Shown here piece by piece: positions 34,007 to 43,175 of a DNA stretch of 64,000 nucleotides. Numbering within the stretch: position 1 is the first letter of the stretch; the number at the start of each line of letters is the position of its first letter. The notes beneath the pieces were generated by a model. The model was not told where the DNA came from. It saw nothing but the letters and a program-made list of their open reading frames with translations, and ran no database searches. The translations under genes were made by a program, and so were the position numbers. The DNA lies in the NCBI RefSeq assembly GCF_014489115.1, contig NZ_JACTAH010000002.1:930001-994000 (forward strand), written 5' to 3'. The stretch comes from Thauera sedimentorum. GTDB taxonomy: Bacteria; Pseudomonadota; Gammaproteobacteria; Burkholderiales; Rhodocyclaceae.

Positions 34007-35283
34007 ACGCGGTCGCCGGGGTGTCCGTCGTGTCCCCGGCAAACCGTCTGGCCGCCCCCGCATTGCTCCTCGCGCTGGCCGCCGGCTGTGTGGCCTGGGC
34101 CTGGCCGGCGGGGCTGGACGGCTGGCGCGCACTGGCCATTGTCAGCGCCTGGGCCGGCAGCGGCCTGCTGGCCGGCAGCCTGTTGCTGATGGTGCGCGAG
34201 CCGCGCCTTGCGGCGCTGTTCGGCGGGCTGGATGCGCAGTACCGCTGGCACCATCGCGGCGGTGTGCTCGCCTATGCGCTGCTGCTCATCCACCCGCTCG
34301 CGCTGGCCGGTGCCGGCTGGCAGGAGTCGCCCGCGGTGGCCTGGCTGGCGCTCGCCCCGTGGGCGCATCACTGGCCGGTGTGGCTGGGGTGGGCGGGGCT
34401 GGTACTGCTGATGATCGGCCTGGCCGCCACCTTCAGCGCGCATCTGCCCTACCGCCGCTGGCGGGCGCTGCATTACCTGGCCGGGGCCGGGGTGCTCGCC
34501 GGGCTGGGGCACGTGGCCGCGCTGCTGGCGCAGCTGGGGCCGTTGTGGTTGCTGCTGCCGGCCAGCGTGCTGGCAATCGCCTGGCGGCTGCTGGGCGCGG
34601 ATCTCGGCCTGGCGGCTCGCCCCTACCGGGTGCGCAGCGTCACCCATCCGGCGGCGCGCATGGTCGAGGCGGTGCTCGAACCCTGCGGGCCGCGCATGGC
34701 GGTGGCGCCGGGGCAGTTCGTCTTTGCCGCCTTCGGCGACGGCGCGCATTTCCGCGGTTGCCGCGAGTTCCATCCGTTCACGGTCAGCGGGGTCGGCGAC
34801 GACGGTACGCTGGCTGTGGGCATCAAGGCCCTGGGACCGTGTTCGACCCATGTCCAGGCGCTGGAGTCCGGCGTCACCGTGCGCCTGGAAGGGCCCTTCG
34901 GGCGCTTTCTCGCCGACCGCGCCAAGTCTCCGCAGCTGTGGCTGGCCGGCGGGGTAGGCATCACGCCCTTCATCGCCGCGCTGCGCGCCGGGCCGCTCGC
35001 GCAGCCGACCGTGCTGATCTACCTGTTCCGCGGGGCACAGGATGCCGCCTACCTGGAGGAGTTGCAGACCCTCGCCGGCGCCGACCCGCAGCTCGCCCTG
35101 CTCGCCGAAGCCGCCGACGGGCCGCCGCCGCTGGCGGATCTGCTCGGCCGCGTGCCGCAACTGGCCGGGCGCGCGGTGCAGTTGTGCGGCCCAGCGCCGC
35201 TGATCGACGCCGCCCGCAGTGAGCTCGCCGCCCGCGGCGTGCCGCCCGGCGCCATCCACTTCGAACTGTTCGACTTCCGCTGA
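34003..35283 (+). CDS. Ferric-reductase-like membrane flavoprotein (ferredoxin reductase family)
   Basis: A 426-residue protein. The N-terminal half (about 10-210) has six membrane segments with paired histidines for two b-type hemes (YRWHHRGGVLAYALLLIHP; RRWRALHYLAGAGVLAGLGH). The C-terminal half has a flavin-binding barrel with HPFTVSG (FAD) and KALGPCST, and an NAD(P) domain with GGVGITPFIAAL and the terminal ELFDFR. It should carry electrons from NAD(P)H through FAD and heme across the membrane. Acceptor candidates are ferric iron or the cytochrome b5-like partner encoded next. The stop and the next start share a base (TGATG). Confidence 0.88.
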   Translation: MNAVAGVSVVSPANRLAAPALLLALAAGCVAWAWPAGLDGWRALAIVSAWAGSGLLAGSLLLMVREPRLAALFGGLDAQYRWHHRGGVLAYALLLIHPLALAGAGWQESPAVAWLALAPWAHHWPVWLGWAGLVLLMIGLAATFSAHLPYRRWRALHYLAGAGVLAGLGHVAALLAQLGPLWLLLPASVLAIAWRLLGADLGLAARPYRVRSVTHPAARMVEAVLEPCGPRMAVAPGQFVFAAFGDGAHFRGCREFHPFTVSGVGDDGTLAVGIKALGPCSTHVQALESGVTVRLEGPFGRFLADRAKSPQLWLAGGVGITPFIAALRAGPLAQPTVLIYLFRGAQDAAYLEELQTLAGADPQLALLAEAADGPPPLADLLGRVPQLAGRAVQLCGPAPLIDAARSELAARGVPPGAIHFELFDFR

Positions 35284-35663
35284 TGCGCCGCCTGTTCGCC
35301 GTCGCCACCCTGTCCTTCTGGTTCGCCGTCGCTGCGCTGTGGCTGGCCGCCTGGCTGTCGCCGGCGGAGGAGGCGCCGCAAGTGGTGGCGAGCGGCGAGC
35401 CGCGCTACGTCGCCGCCGAGGTGGCGCGCCACGACCGCGCGGAGGACTGCTGGATGATCATCGACGGGGTGGTGTACGACCTCACCGCCTATCTGCCGGA
35501 ACACCCTTCCCGGCCGGACGTCATCGAGGCCTGGTGCGGGCGCGAGGCGAGCGAGGCCTACCGCAGCAAGATGCGCGGCCGTGCGCATTCGCCCTACGCC
35601 GACGGCCTGCTGCCGGGCTATCGCATCGGCGTGGCCGCCGTGGATGCTGTGAGCACGCCCTAG
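35283..35663 (+). CDS. Membrane-anchored cytochrome b5-like heme protein
   Basis: A 126-residue protein with an N-terminal membrane anchor (about 5-26) and a cytochrome b5 fold at about 40-115. It contains VARHDRAEDCWMIIDGVVYDLT and the first axial His in LPEHPSRP (where HPGG is usual); the second ligand is probably the His of GRAHSP. It is likely to be a periplasmic electron carrier for the flavoprotein it is coupled to. Confidence 0.83.
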   Translation: MRRLFAVATLSFWFAVAALWLAAWLSPAEEAPQVVASGEPRYVAAEVARHDRAEDCWMIIDGVVYDLTAYLPEHPSRPDVIEAWCGREASEAYRSKMRGRAHSPYADGLLPGYRIGVAAVDAVSTP

Positions 35664-36013
35664 CGCGTCCTGCCGCAGGGGTGGCGGTCGGCGCCGCAGT
35701 GCTCGAAGTCGCCCAGCGGGCGGTTGAAGGTGTATTCCAGCGGGTCGCGGATCCACTCGCGCGCGGTGTCGTCCACCGTGCCGGTGGGGATGGTGAAGGG
35801 CAGCGCGATGATGAAGCCCGCCGTGCCGATCACCGCACCCACCAGCCCGAGCGGACGCACGACGATCAGGTCCGCGGCCATGTCGGTGGCGCGGTCGCCG
35901 GTGACCGTGTCGCTGTCGTAGTGCTGCGCCAGCACCGCGCTGGTCGGTGTCAGCGCCAGCACCAGGGCGAGCAGCAGCGCGGCGGTGCAGCGTGCGGGTT
36001 TGGATGCGTGCAT
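35660..36013 (-). CDS. Small exported/membrane protein of unknown function
   Basis: A 117-residue protein with a signal peptide (to about 30, VLAQHYDSD) and a hydrophobic glycine-rich segment (VVRPLGLVGAVIGTAGFIIALPFTIPTG) that may insert in the membrane. The C-terminal NRPLGDFEHCGADRHPCG holds two cysteines. It resembles small proteins loosely annotated as multidrug-transporter-like in Pseudomonas; no function is established. Convergent with, and overlapping by four bases, the b5-like gene. Confidence 0.68.
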   Translation of the reverse strand: MHASKPARCTAALLLALVLALTPTSAVLAQHYDSDTVTGDRATDMAADLIVVRPLGLVGAVIGTAGFIIALPFTIPTGTVDDTAREWIRDPLEYTFNRPLGDFEHCGADRHPCGRTR

Positions 36014-36140
36014 GCGAGTCTCTGCGTCGGTGATTGTCCCAGTATGGACCGTGAGCCGCCCGCCGGCCACCGGGGCGCTCCTGCGCGCCCGACTCATCTA
36101 TCATTGCCCGGTCCGTCCGCCTTCCTTTTTCCGAGATTCG

Positions 36141-37280
36141 ATGCCCAGATTCCTGCACACCGCCGACTGGCAGATCGGCAAGCTGTTCGGCCAGTTCGAC
36201 GCCGACGAGGCCGCCCTGCTCGCCGACGAGCGCTTCAACGCGGTCGAACGCCTCGCCCAGCTCGCCGCCGTGCACGCCGTCGATGCAGTGCTGGTTGCCG
36301 GCGACGTGTTCGACGCGCAGACCGTCACCGACCGCACCCTGCACCGCCTGTTCCATGCCCTGGGCGGCTTTTCCGGGCGCTGGGTGATGATCCCCGGCAA
36401 CCACGACGCCGCGCTCGCCGAGTCGGTGTGGACCCGCGCCGCGCGGCTGGATGCCATCCCGGCGAACCTCACGGTCTGCCTCAGCCCCGAGCCGCTGCTG
36501 CTGGACGACGCACGCGTGGCCCTGCTGCCCGCGCCGCTCACCCAGCGCAACACCCACGCCGATCTCACCGAATGGTTCGCCGCCGCCGACACCCCGGCCG
36601 GCTACCTGCGCGTCGGCCTCGCCCACGGCAGCGTGCAGGGCATCCTCGCCGAGGACATCGACTCGGCCAACCCGATCGCCGCCGGGCGTGCGGCCAGCGC
36701 CCGGCTCGACTACCTGGCGCTGGGCGACTGGCACGGCACCCGCGAGATCGACCCGCGCACCTGGTACGCCGGTACGCCGGAGACCGATCGCTTCCGCGCC
36801 AACGCCTCAGGCCAGGCCCTGCTGGTCGACATCGCCGCCCCCGGCGCACCGCCGGTGGTGACCCCGGTGGTCACCGGGCGCTACCGCTGGCACAGCGCCG
36901 GGGCCGAACTGCAGGTGCCGAGCGATCTCGACCTGCTGCTCGAGCGCCTGGCCGCCTTCGGTCCGGCCGACGTGGTGCAGATGGAAGTGAGCGGACGCAC
37001 CGATCTCGCCGGCCATCGCCGGCTGACCGATGCGCTCGCGCAGGCCCAGGGCCGCGCGCGCAGCCTGGTGGCCGACCTCGCCGCGCTGCAGCTCGAACCC
37101 ACCGAGGCGGATATCGAAGCGCTCGCCGCCGACGGCTATCTCGCCGACGTGGTCGGCGAGCTGCAGGCCGCACAACGGGCTAATGACCCGGCCCGTGCCG
37201 AGGCGGCACGCGACGCGCTGGCGCTGCTCGCCGGCCTGCTCGCCGCGCGCCGCCCGGCCGCCGGAGGGCAGGCGCAATGA
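36141..37280 (+). CDS. sbcD: SbcD/Mre11-type DNA repair exonuclease
   Basis: A 379-residue metallophosphoesterase. The five nuclease motifs are present: HTADWQIGK (Asp/His), GDVFDAQ, PGNHDAA, GLAHGS and LALGDWHGTR. A capping domain with RTDLAGHRR follows. Start 36141 (MPRFLHTAD) is the only one compatible with motif I at the N-terminus. With the coupled ATPase it should process DNA ends and hairpins in repair. The REP palindromes in this genome are the sort of hairpin such complexes cut. Confidence 0.9.
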   Translation: MPRFLHTADWQIGKLFGQFDADEAALLADERFNAVERLAQLAAVHAVDAVLVAGDVFDAQTVTDRTLHRLFHALGGFSGRWVMIPGNHDAALAESVWTRAARLDAIPANLTVCLSPEPLLLDDARVALLPAPLTQRNTHADLTEWFAAADTPAGYLRVGLAHGSVQGILAEDIDSANPIAAGRAASARLDYLALGDWHGTREIDPRTWYAGTPETDRFRANASGQALLVDIAAPGAPPVVTPVVTGRYRWHSAGAELQVPSDLDLLLERLAAFGPADVVQMEVSGRTDLAGHRRLTDALAQAQGRARSLVADLAALQLEPTEADIEALAADGYLADVVGELQAAQRANDPARAEAARDALALLAGLLAARRPAAGGQAQ

Positions 37281-39928
37281 AGCTCACCCGCATCCGCATC
37301 GAGCAACTCCGCCAGTTCCGCACGGCGCTGGAAATCGCCGATCTCGCCCCCGGGCTCAATCTGTTCACCGGCCCCAACGAAGCCGGCAAGAGCACCGTGG
37401 TCGCCGCCATCCGCGCCGCCTTCTTCGAGCGTCACCGCTCCTCCAGCGTGGACGACCTGCGCCCCTGGAATGAGCCCGCCGCTGCACCCACCGTGGAGCT
37501 CGACTTCGAACTCGACGGCCAGCCCTGTCATCTCGCCAAGACCTTCCTCGCGCGCAAGCGCTGCACGCTGCAGATCGGTCGCGAGAGCCTGGACGGCGAG
37601 GAGGCCGAGAACCGCCTGGCCGAACTGCTCGGCTACCAGCACGCAGGGCGCGGCGCGAGCAAGGCCGAGCACTGGGGCATCCCCGGCCTGCTGTGGATAG
37701 AGCAGGGCGCGGCGCAGGAGCTGCGCGAGGCGGTCGGCCACGCCACCGACCACCTGCGCGGCGCGCTTAACGAATCGCTCGGTGAGGTGGCCGCCAGCGG
37801 CGGCGACGAACTTCTGGGCGCGGTGGAAGCGCAGCGCAACGAACTGCTCACCGAAGCCGGCGGGCGCCCGCGCGGCGCTTACAAGGAGGCGCTGGACAAG
37901 GAGGGCGCGCTGGCCGCCGAGCTCGCCCGGCTCGACGACGAGATCGCCCGCTACCGCGAGCGCGTCGATGCGCTCGCCGCGCTGCGCCGCGAGCACGCCG
38001 CGGACGAGGCCGAGCAGCCCTGGCGCGGCTTCCGCGTCCAGCAACAGCAAGCCGAAGCGCGCCTGCAGGCCACCCACGAGCTGCAGGCAGCGCTGGCTGC
38101 CGAACGCCAGCGCGCCGCCCAGATCGAAAGCCGAGCCGGCCTGTTGCGTGCCCAGCTCGACGGCTTCGCGCGCGACGACCAGGCGCTGGCCGCACGCGGC
38201 GCCGAACTCGAAGCCGCCCGCCAGGCCAGCGCGGCGGCGACCGCGCCCGCCGGGCAGTGGCAGTCGCGCCTGGAACAGGCCGGGCGCGAGCTGGAGGCCG
38301 CCCGCAACATCCTGCGTCTCGCGCGGCAGCGTGATGAACGTACCCGCCTGGCGCGCGACGCCGAAGCCGCGCGCCGGCAGCTGGAGAGCGCCGCCGCCCA
38401 GCTGCGCGAAGCCGACGCCGCCCAGGCCCGCGTGCAGGCGCTGCAGCGCGAGGCCGCATCCGCCGCCATCCGCCCCGCCGATCTCAAGACCCTGCGCGCC
38501 CAGGCGCGCGAACTGGCCGACATCGACATCCGCCGAGGCGCCGCTGCCACCCGGCTCAGCTATGCGCTGGAGCCGGGCCGACAGATCGAACTGGGCGGGC
38601 AGACGCTGACCGGCAGCGGCGAAACCCGCGTGCTGGCCGCCACCACCCTGGTGCTGCCCGGCCTCGGCCGCCTGGAAATCGCCCCTGGCGGCAGCGACCT
38701 GGCCGCACTCGCCGCGCGCGCCGCGGAGCTGGCCGATGCGCAGGGCGCGCTGCTCGCCCGGCTTGGACTCGATTCGCTGGAGGCCGCCGAGGCGCGCGAG
38801 CTGGCATACGCCCGCTTACAGAACGAGCTCGCCGCCGCCCAGGCCACGCTGCAGGCGCTCGCCCCGCATGGCGTCGATGCGCTGCGCACCGAACATGCGG
38901 CGCTGGCCGCCCGCGCCGAGGAGCTCGCCCAGGCCCTCGGCCGCCTGCCGGCGCCGTCCGATACCACCACCGAGCTGCTCACCGCGACCGAGGCCGAAGC
39001 CGCCGAGCAGGCCGCCGCACAAAGCCTCGCCGCCCTGCGCGAGGACGCCCACCGCGCCCAGCTCGCCGCCGCCGATGCGCGCAGCCGGCTGGAGGCCGCC
39101 GCCCGTGAGCACGCCGCGGCGCAAGCCCTGTGCGAAGCCCCGGATCGCGCCGAACGCCTGGCCGCCGCCAGCCGCGAGCTGACCGACGCGCGCGCCGAGC
39201 AGGCCGCGCTCGCCACCCGCGTCGCCGAACTGGAACGCCAGGTCGCCGAGGCCCGCCCCGAGATCCTGCAGCAGGACGTCGAGCGTTTGCGCGCCAGCGC
39301 CGAGCAACTGGAGAAGCAATACCGCGAACGCCGCGAGCGCCTGCTGCGCCTGGAAGTGGAGCTGCAGACCGAAGGCGCCCGCGGCCAGGACGAGCGTCGC
39401 GCCGAGCTCGCCCGCGACCACGCCCAGGCCGCACGGCGCGCGGACGAGTTGCGCCGCCGCGCCGCCGCGCTCGATCTGCTGCTCGGCCTGCTGCGCGACA
39501 AGCGCCGCGCGCTCACCCGCCGCCTGCAGGCCCCGCTGCAGAAGCACCTGAACCGCTACCTGCAACTGCTCTTCCCGCAGGCCATCCTGGAGATCGACGA
39601 GGACCTCACCCCCGGCCCGCTGACCCGCCCCAGTGGCGCCGGCAGCGAGAGCGGCGCCTTCGATGCGCTGAGCTTCGGCGCGCGCGAGCAGATGGGGGTG
39701 ATCGCCCGCCTGGCCTACGCCGACCTGCTCGCCGAAGCCGGCCGCCCCACGCTGGTCATCCTCGACGACGCGCTGGTGCACAGCGACCCCGAGCGCCTCG
39801 CGCAGATGAAGCGCGTGCTGTTCGACGCCGCCACCCGCCACCAGATCCTGCTATTCACCTGCCATCCCGGCAACTGGCGCGACCTCGGCGTGGCGGCGCG
39901 CTCGCTGGCGGCGCTGCGCGCGCAATGA
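37277..39928 (+). CDS. sbcC: SbcC/Rad50-like SMC-type ATPase
   Basis: An 883-residue ATPase overlapping sbcD by ATGA. Walker A is GPNEAGKST near 34-42, and a long coiled coil of Ala/Glu/Arg-rich heptads runs from about 200 to 770. The centre (about 410-490) carries LPGLGRLEIAPGG rather than a clear CxxC zinc hook. The signature region DALSFGAREQMGVIARLA and Walker B LVILDDALVHSD close the protein. At 883 residues it is shorter than E. coli SbcC (about 1050) and is nearer to the YhaN/Rad50-like branch. It tethers DNA and powers the nuclease. Confidence 0.88.
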   Translation: MKLTRIRIEQLRQFRTALEIADLAPGLNLFTGPNEAGKSTVVAAIRAAFFERHRSSSVDDLRPWNEPAAAPTVELDFELDGQPCHLAKTFLARKRCTLQIGRESLDGEEAENRLAELLGYQHAGRGASKAEHWGIPGLLWIEQGAAQELREAVGHATDHLRGALNESLGEVAASGGDELLGAVEAQRNELLTEAGGRPRGAYKEALDKEGALAAELARLDDEIARYRERVDALAALRREHAADEAEQPWRGFRVQQQQAEARLQATHELQAALAAERQRAAQIESRAGLLRAQLDGFARDDQALAARGAELEAARQASAAATAPAGQWQSRLEQAGRELEAARNILRLARQRDERTRLARDAEAARRQLESAAAQLREADAAQARVQALQREAASAAIRPADLKTLRAQARELADIDIRRGAAATRLSYALEPGRQIELGGQTLTGSGETRVLAATTLVLPGLGRLEIAPGGSDLAALAARAAELADAQGALLARLGLDSLEAAEARELAYARLQNELAAAQATLQALAPHGVDALRTEHAALAARAEELAQALGRLPAPSDTTTELLTATEAEAAEQAAAQSLAALREDAHRAQLAAADARSRLEAAAREHAAAQALCEAPDRAERLAAASRELTDARAEQAALATRVAELERQVAEARPEILQQDVERLRASAEQLEKQYRERRERLLRLEVELQTEGARGQDERRAELARDHAQAARRADELRRRAAALDLLLGLLRDKRRALTRRLQAPLQKHLNRYLQLLFPQAILEIDEDLTPGPLTRPSGAGSESGAFDALSFGAREQMGVIARLAYADLLAEAGRPTLVILDDALVHSDPERLAQMKRVLFDAATRHQILLFTCHPGNWRDLGVAARSLAALRAQ

Positions 39929-40022
39929 GCGCGACGGTGCGAACGCGGCGGGAGTCCCGGTGGCGGCGGCGACTGTGTTATACATTCAGGCTTGTTCCCC
40001 AGGGCAGGACCGGTAGGCATCC

Positions 40023-40706
40023 ATGAGCACGCAAGACAACCCGGTGGTGTACGGCACCGAAGACATCCTCAGAAGCCTGTGCAACTCGGTCACCAAGGTG
40101 CTGACCGTCGCCACGCAGAGCCAGCTGCATTACTCCGGCATGGTCCAGCGCATCACCCGCACCTGCCTCAAGCCGGACATCGGCTGCTTCGTGCTGTTCG
40201 ACGGCGGCTTCTCCGGCCTGGTGGTGATCAATTTCTCGGCGCCGGCGGCGATGGAGCTCTACGAGCAGTACATGCTGAACATGGGCATGTCCAAGGACGA
40301 ACTGGCCAGTTCGCACACCTCGGACGAGGTCAGCAACGTCATGGGCGAGCTGATGAACCAGATCGTCGGCGACTTCACCGGCAAGGTGGCGCGCGAGCTG
40401 CAGACCCACATCACCCAGAACCAGCCCAAGATGCTGGCGCTCAACAAGCAGGTGATGCTGAGCGTGGACACCAACCTGGACGAACCGGAAGCGCGCCGGG
40501 TGACCTTCTTCACCGGGCGCAACAACATCTTCTACCTCGAACTGGCGATCGACCGCACCGAGTTCATCAAGATGAACGACTTCGTCGCCGACGAGGTGCC
40601 CGACCCGGACGCGCTGATCGATCAGGCCGGCCAGCAGGCCCGCCCCGCCGCGGCGCCGGCCGCGGCCGAGGACCACGACGAGCTGCTCAAGTCGCTGGGC
40701 ATGTAA
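40023..40706 (+). CDS. DUF3334 family protein (CheX-like)
   Basis: A 227-residue soluble protein. The core LHYSGMVQRITRTCLKPDIG…FSGLVVINFSAPAAMELYE…VMGELMNQIVGDFTGK resembles the CheX/CheC phosphatase fold, including an E-x-x-N-like element (GELMNQIVGD). The C-terminus is Pro/Ala-rich and ends DHDELLKSLGM. The role is unknown; a link to chemotaxis signalling is possible but is not supported by neighbours. Confidence 0.8.
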   Translation: MSTQDNPVVYGTEDILRSLCNSVTKVLTVATQSQLHYSGMVQRITRTCLKPDIGCFVLFDGGFSGLVVINFSAPAAMELYEQYMLNMGMSKDELASSHTSDEVSNVMGELMNQIVGDFTGKVARELQTHITQNQPKMLALNKQVMLSVDTNLDEPEARRVTFFTGRNNIFYLELAIDRTEFIKMNDFVADEVPDPDALIDQAGQQARPAAAPAAAEDHDELLKSLGM

Positions 40707-40723
40707 TCGCAGCCTGGCGAGCG

Positions 40724-40745
40724 GCAGGAGCGGCCTTGCGCCGCG
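40724..40745. repeat. Solitary REP half-element (degenerate)
   Basis: GCAGGAGCGGCCTTGCGCCG resembles one arm of the GGCCTTGGCC REP variant with one extra base; no partner arm is seen. It lies between the DUF3334 and convergent LysE-type genes. Confidence 0.45.
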
Positions 40746-40748
40746 TGC

Positions 40749-41375
40749 CTAGCGGTTCACCAGCAGCCTGAGGCCGAGCGCGATGAAGACCGCGCCGGCC
40801 ACGCGGTCCAGCAGCGTACCGACGCCCGGGCGGCGCTTGAGCCACTGTCCCACGGTGCCGGAGAAGTAGCCGAGCAGCCCGAAGAGCACCGCCGCTTGCA
40901 CGGTGAAGGCCACGCCCAGCAGTGCCATCTGCAGGCCCGGGCTGCCCTGTTCCGGCACCACGAACTGCGGCAGGAAGGACAGGAAGAAGAGGACCACCTT
41001 GGGGTTGATGGCGTTGGCAAACACGCCCTTGAGGAACAGCCTGCCCAGCGTCTGCGTGCCGCCCTGCACCGCCGCGACACCCGCTGGCCCGGCATTGCGC
41101 AGCGCGCTGACGCCGAGCCACAGCAGGTAGAGCCCGCCGCAGATCCTCAGCGCGGTGAAGGCTTCGGCGGAGGTGGCGATCAGCGCGCTCACCCCGGCCA
41201 CTGCCAGCACGGTATGGCTTAGACAGCCGAGGGCGCAGCCGAGTCCGAAGACGATGCCCTGCCTGCGACCTTTCGACATGCCGATGCTCAGCACCATCAT
41301 GTTGTCCGGCCCCGGCGCGGCGGTCAGCAGCACCGCGGCGAGCAGGAATCCGGCGAACTGTTCGATCGAGAGCAT
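40749..41375 (-). CDS. LysE/RhtB family amino-acid exporter
   Basis: A 208-residue inner-membrane exporter with about six segments. It has the family's N-terminal TAAPGPDNMMVLSIGMSKGRRQGIVFGLG motif and the NPKVVLFFLSFLPQF stretch. The family exports amino acids such as lysine, threonine or homoserine lactone. The substrate cannot be told from sequence. Confidence 0.9.
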   Translation of the reverse strand: MLSIEQFAGFLLAAVLLTAAPGPDNMMVLSIGMSKGRRQGIVFGLGCALGCLSHTVLAVAGVSALIATSAEAFTALRICGGLYLLWLGVSALRNAGPAGVAAVQGGTQTLGRLFLKGVFANAINPKVVLFFLSFLPQFVVPEQGSPGLQMALLGVAFTVQAAVLFGLLGYFSGTVGQWLKRRPGVGTLLDRVAGAVFIALGLRLLVNR

Positions 41376-41435
41376 CTGCGTCCTCGGGCCTGTTTGAAGC
41401 GGTCAAGTTTAGCCGGAGCACACCCGGCGCGTGCC

Positions 41436-41510
41436 TGTAGGAGCGGCCTTGGCCGCGATTGCGGCCGTCGTTTTCCCGTACGCCGCATCGCGGCCAAGGC
41501 CGCTCCTACA
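41436..41510. repeat. REP palindrome at the azlD 3' end
   Basis: Arms 41436-41459 and 41487-41510 are perfect complements of the GGCCTTGGCC variant (TGTAGGAGCGGCCTTGGCCG…). The azlD stop codon (TAG, minus strand, 41506-41508) lies inside the right arm, so the element supplies the end of that gene. Confidence 0.85.
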
Positions 41511-41832
41511 GGCCGAATCCCTTGCGCAGCAACAGCAGCACCCCCATGCCGGCAATGAAGGGCAGCCAGGGGTTGCGCAGGCTGGTGCATACCAGGATGA
41601 CCACGATCCCCGCGGCGAGCTTGGGGTTGAGTGGGGCGAACTCGCCGCCGGCCAGCAGCAGGTCGGGGGCGATCAGGGCGGCCAGCGCGGCGGCCGGTGC
41701 GTAGCGCAGCGCGCGCTGCAGGGTGGCCGGCAGGCGGGCGCGCTCGCCCGGGATGATGAAGCTGCCGCGGGTCAGTATGGTGGTGCTGCCGATGGCAGCC
41801 AGGGTCAGCCACAGCCAGAGTCCTTCGCTCAT
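41506..41832 (-). CDS. azlD: AzlD family branched-chain amino acid transport subunit
   Basis: A 108-residue protein with four membrane segments (LWLTLAAIGSTTILTRGSFI; ALRYAPAAALAALIAPDLLL; LAAGIVVILVCTSLRNPW; FIAGMGVLLLLRKG), as usual for AzlD. Its ATG overlaps the azlC stop (ATGA). The partner AzlC is the main channel; together they export branched-chain amino acids or analogues. The last codons and stop come from a REP element. Confidence 0.9.
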   Translation of the reverse strand: MSEGLWLWLTLAAIGSTTILTRGSFIIPGERARLPATLQRALRYAPAAALAALIAPDLLLAGGEFAPLNPKLAAGIVVILVCTSLRNPWLPFIAGMGVLLLLRKGFGL

Positions 41833-42533
41833 GCCTGCCTCCTGCGCTGCTGCCAGTGTTCCGCGGCAAAGCCGGCGGCGATGCCGACCAGGATGCCGGC
41901 GATCAGGCCGAGCTTGAGCGGCAGCCCGCGCAGCAGCACCGCACCCAGGCCTCCGGCGAGCGCGGCGACCAGCATCGGCCGGGTGGCGCTCATCGGCACC
42001 AGCATCACCATCAGCGCGATGGTGGCCATGAACTCCAGCGACCAGTCCGCCGGCAGCACGCCGGCGCCGAGCACGCCGACCAGCGCGAACAGCTGCCACA
42101 GTACCCAGCACCAGACGGAAGGCGCGATGTAGCAGCCCCAGCGCCAGTGCGGATCGTCCGACTTGAGGATGCGCTCGGAGAGGATGGCGAACACGCCGTC
42201 CACCAGCAGATAGCTGGCGAGCGTGCGGCGGCCCTTGGAATAGCCGGCAAAGGCCGGCGCCAGCGCGGCGGAGAAGATCACGAAGCGCAGGTTGAGCACC
42301 AGCGCGGTGAGCACCAGCAGCCACAGCGGCGCGCCGGCGGCGATCAGCGGCAGGGTGCCGAGCTGGGCGGTGCCGGCGAAGACGATGACGTTCATGCCCA
42401 TGGCCTCGAGCGGGCTGAGGCCGATCGAGCGCATGGCCACGCCGGTGACCACCGCCCAGGGGATCAGGCCGACCGACAAAGGCAGGAAGGCGCGGAAGCC
42501 TTCGGTGGCGCCGCGCTTGAAGGATTCGTTCAT
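41829..42533 (-). CDS. azlC: AzlC family branched-chain amino acid exporter
   Basis: A 234-residue inner-membrane protein with about six segments. It has the family's N-terminal FKRGATEGFRAFLPLSVGLIPWAVVTG and LSPLEAMGMNVIVFAGTAQ elements and LNLRFVIFSAALAP. It forms the two-part AzlCD exporter with the overlapping azlD. Confidence 0.92.
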   Translation of the reverse strand: MNESFKRGATEGFRAFLPLSVGLIPWAVVTGVAMRSIGLSPLEAMGMNVIVFAGTAQLGTLPLIAAGAPLWLLVLTALVLNLRFVIFSAALAPAFAGYSKGRRTLASYLLVDGVFAILSERILKSDDPHWRWGCYIAPSVWCWVLWQLFALVGVLGAGVLPADWSLEFMATIALMVMLVPMSATRPMLVAALAGGLGAVLLRGLPLKLGLIAGILVGIAAGFAAEHWQQRRRQA

Positions 42534-42752
42534 GTTCTTGGTATCCGTGGGGAGGCCGAGTTTAGCGCGAACGCCCGGGCCTCAGGTTAGCCGCCCCGCC
42601 GTGGAAAATCTGTCGAAGTTTGATCCAAATACCACTTAGGTCGTACGGCGCTGTGGTGAAATGTCGCATTGCGTCAGACGCGGCAGAGAGGCTGTGCCGC
42701 GGCCGTACGCCAACGCCACTGACGGGTTCGTGCGGACCCGCGAAGGATAGCC

Positions 42753-43175
42753 ATGCCGGTTCTGCAGATCGTTTACCGCAGCCTTGCGCGCGAGGGGTTC
42801 GACGAGCCCGAAATGCTGGACATTCTGCGCGTGTCACAGGCGCGCAACCAGCGGGACAGGATCTCGGGGCTGCTGATCCACCGCGCGCCCGTCTTCGTGC
42901 AGCTGCTGGAAGGTCCGCCCGATGCCGTGCTCGCCCTGTACGAGCGCATCGCCCGCGACCCGCGTCATCACGGCGTCGAGGTGGTCCTGCGCCAGGAAGC
43001 CGCCCAGGCCGCGATGCCGACCTGGGCGATGGGCTATCTGTCGGCGACTGCCGGCGATTGTGCCGGCCCGGAGGACGCCTTCGTCTTCGATTACGCCCAG
43101 GCGCGCAGCCTCTGCGAGGCCTTGCCGCCGGCCATCGGCGCGCCCTTTCTCGAGGTGCTGGGGGTGTCGGCATGA
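42753..43175 (+). CDS. BLUF-domain blue-light photoreceptor
   Basis: A 140-residue protein that is almost entirely a BLUF domain (about 3-95) binding FAD. All key photocycle residues are visible: Tyr8 (QIVYRS), Asn32 (ARNQ), Gln50 (FVQLLEG), Trp91 and Met93 (WAMGY). A short helical C-terminus follows. The ribosome site is GAAGGA. Its stop overlaps the next start (ATGA), so it is produced with a response regulator. It should change conformation in blue light and signal to that partner. Confidence 0.92.
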   Translation: MPVLQIVYRSLAREGFDEPEMLDILRVSQARNQRDRISGLLIHRAPVFVQLLEGPPDAVLALYERIARDPRHHGVEVVLRQEAAQAAMPTWAMGYLSATAGDCAGPEDAFVFDYAQARSLCEALPPAIGAPFLEVLGVSA

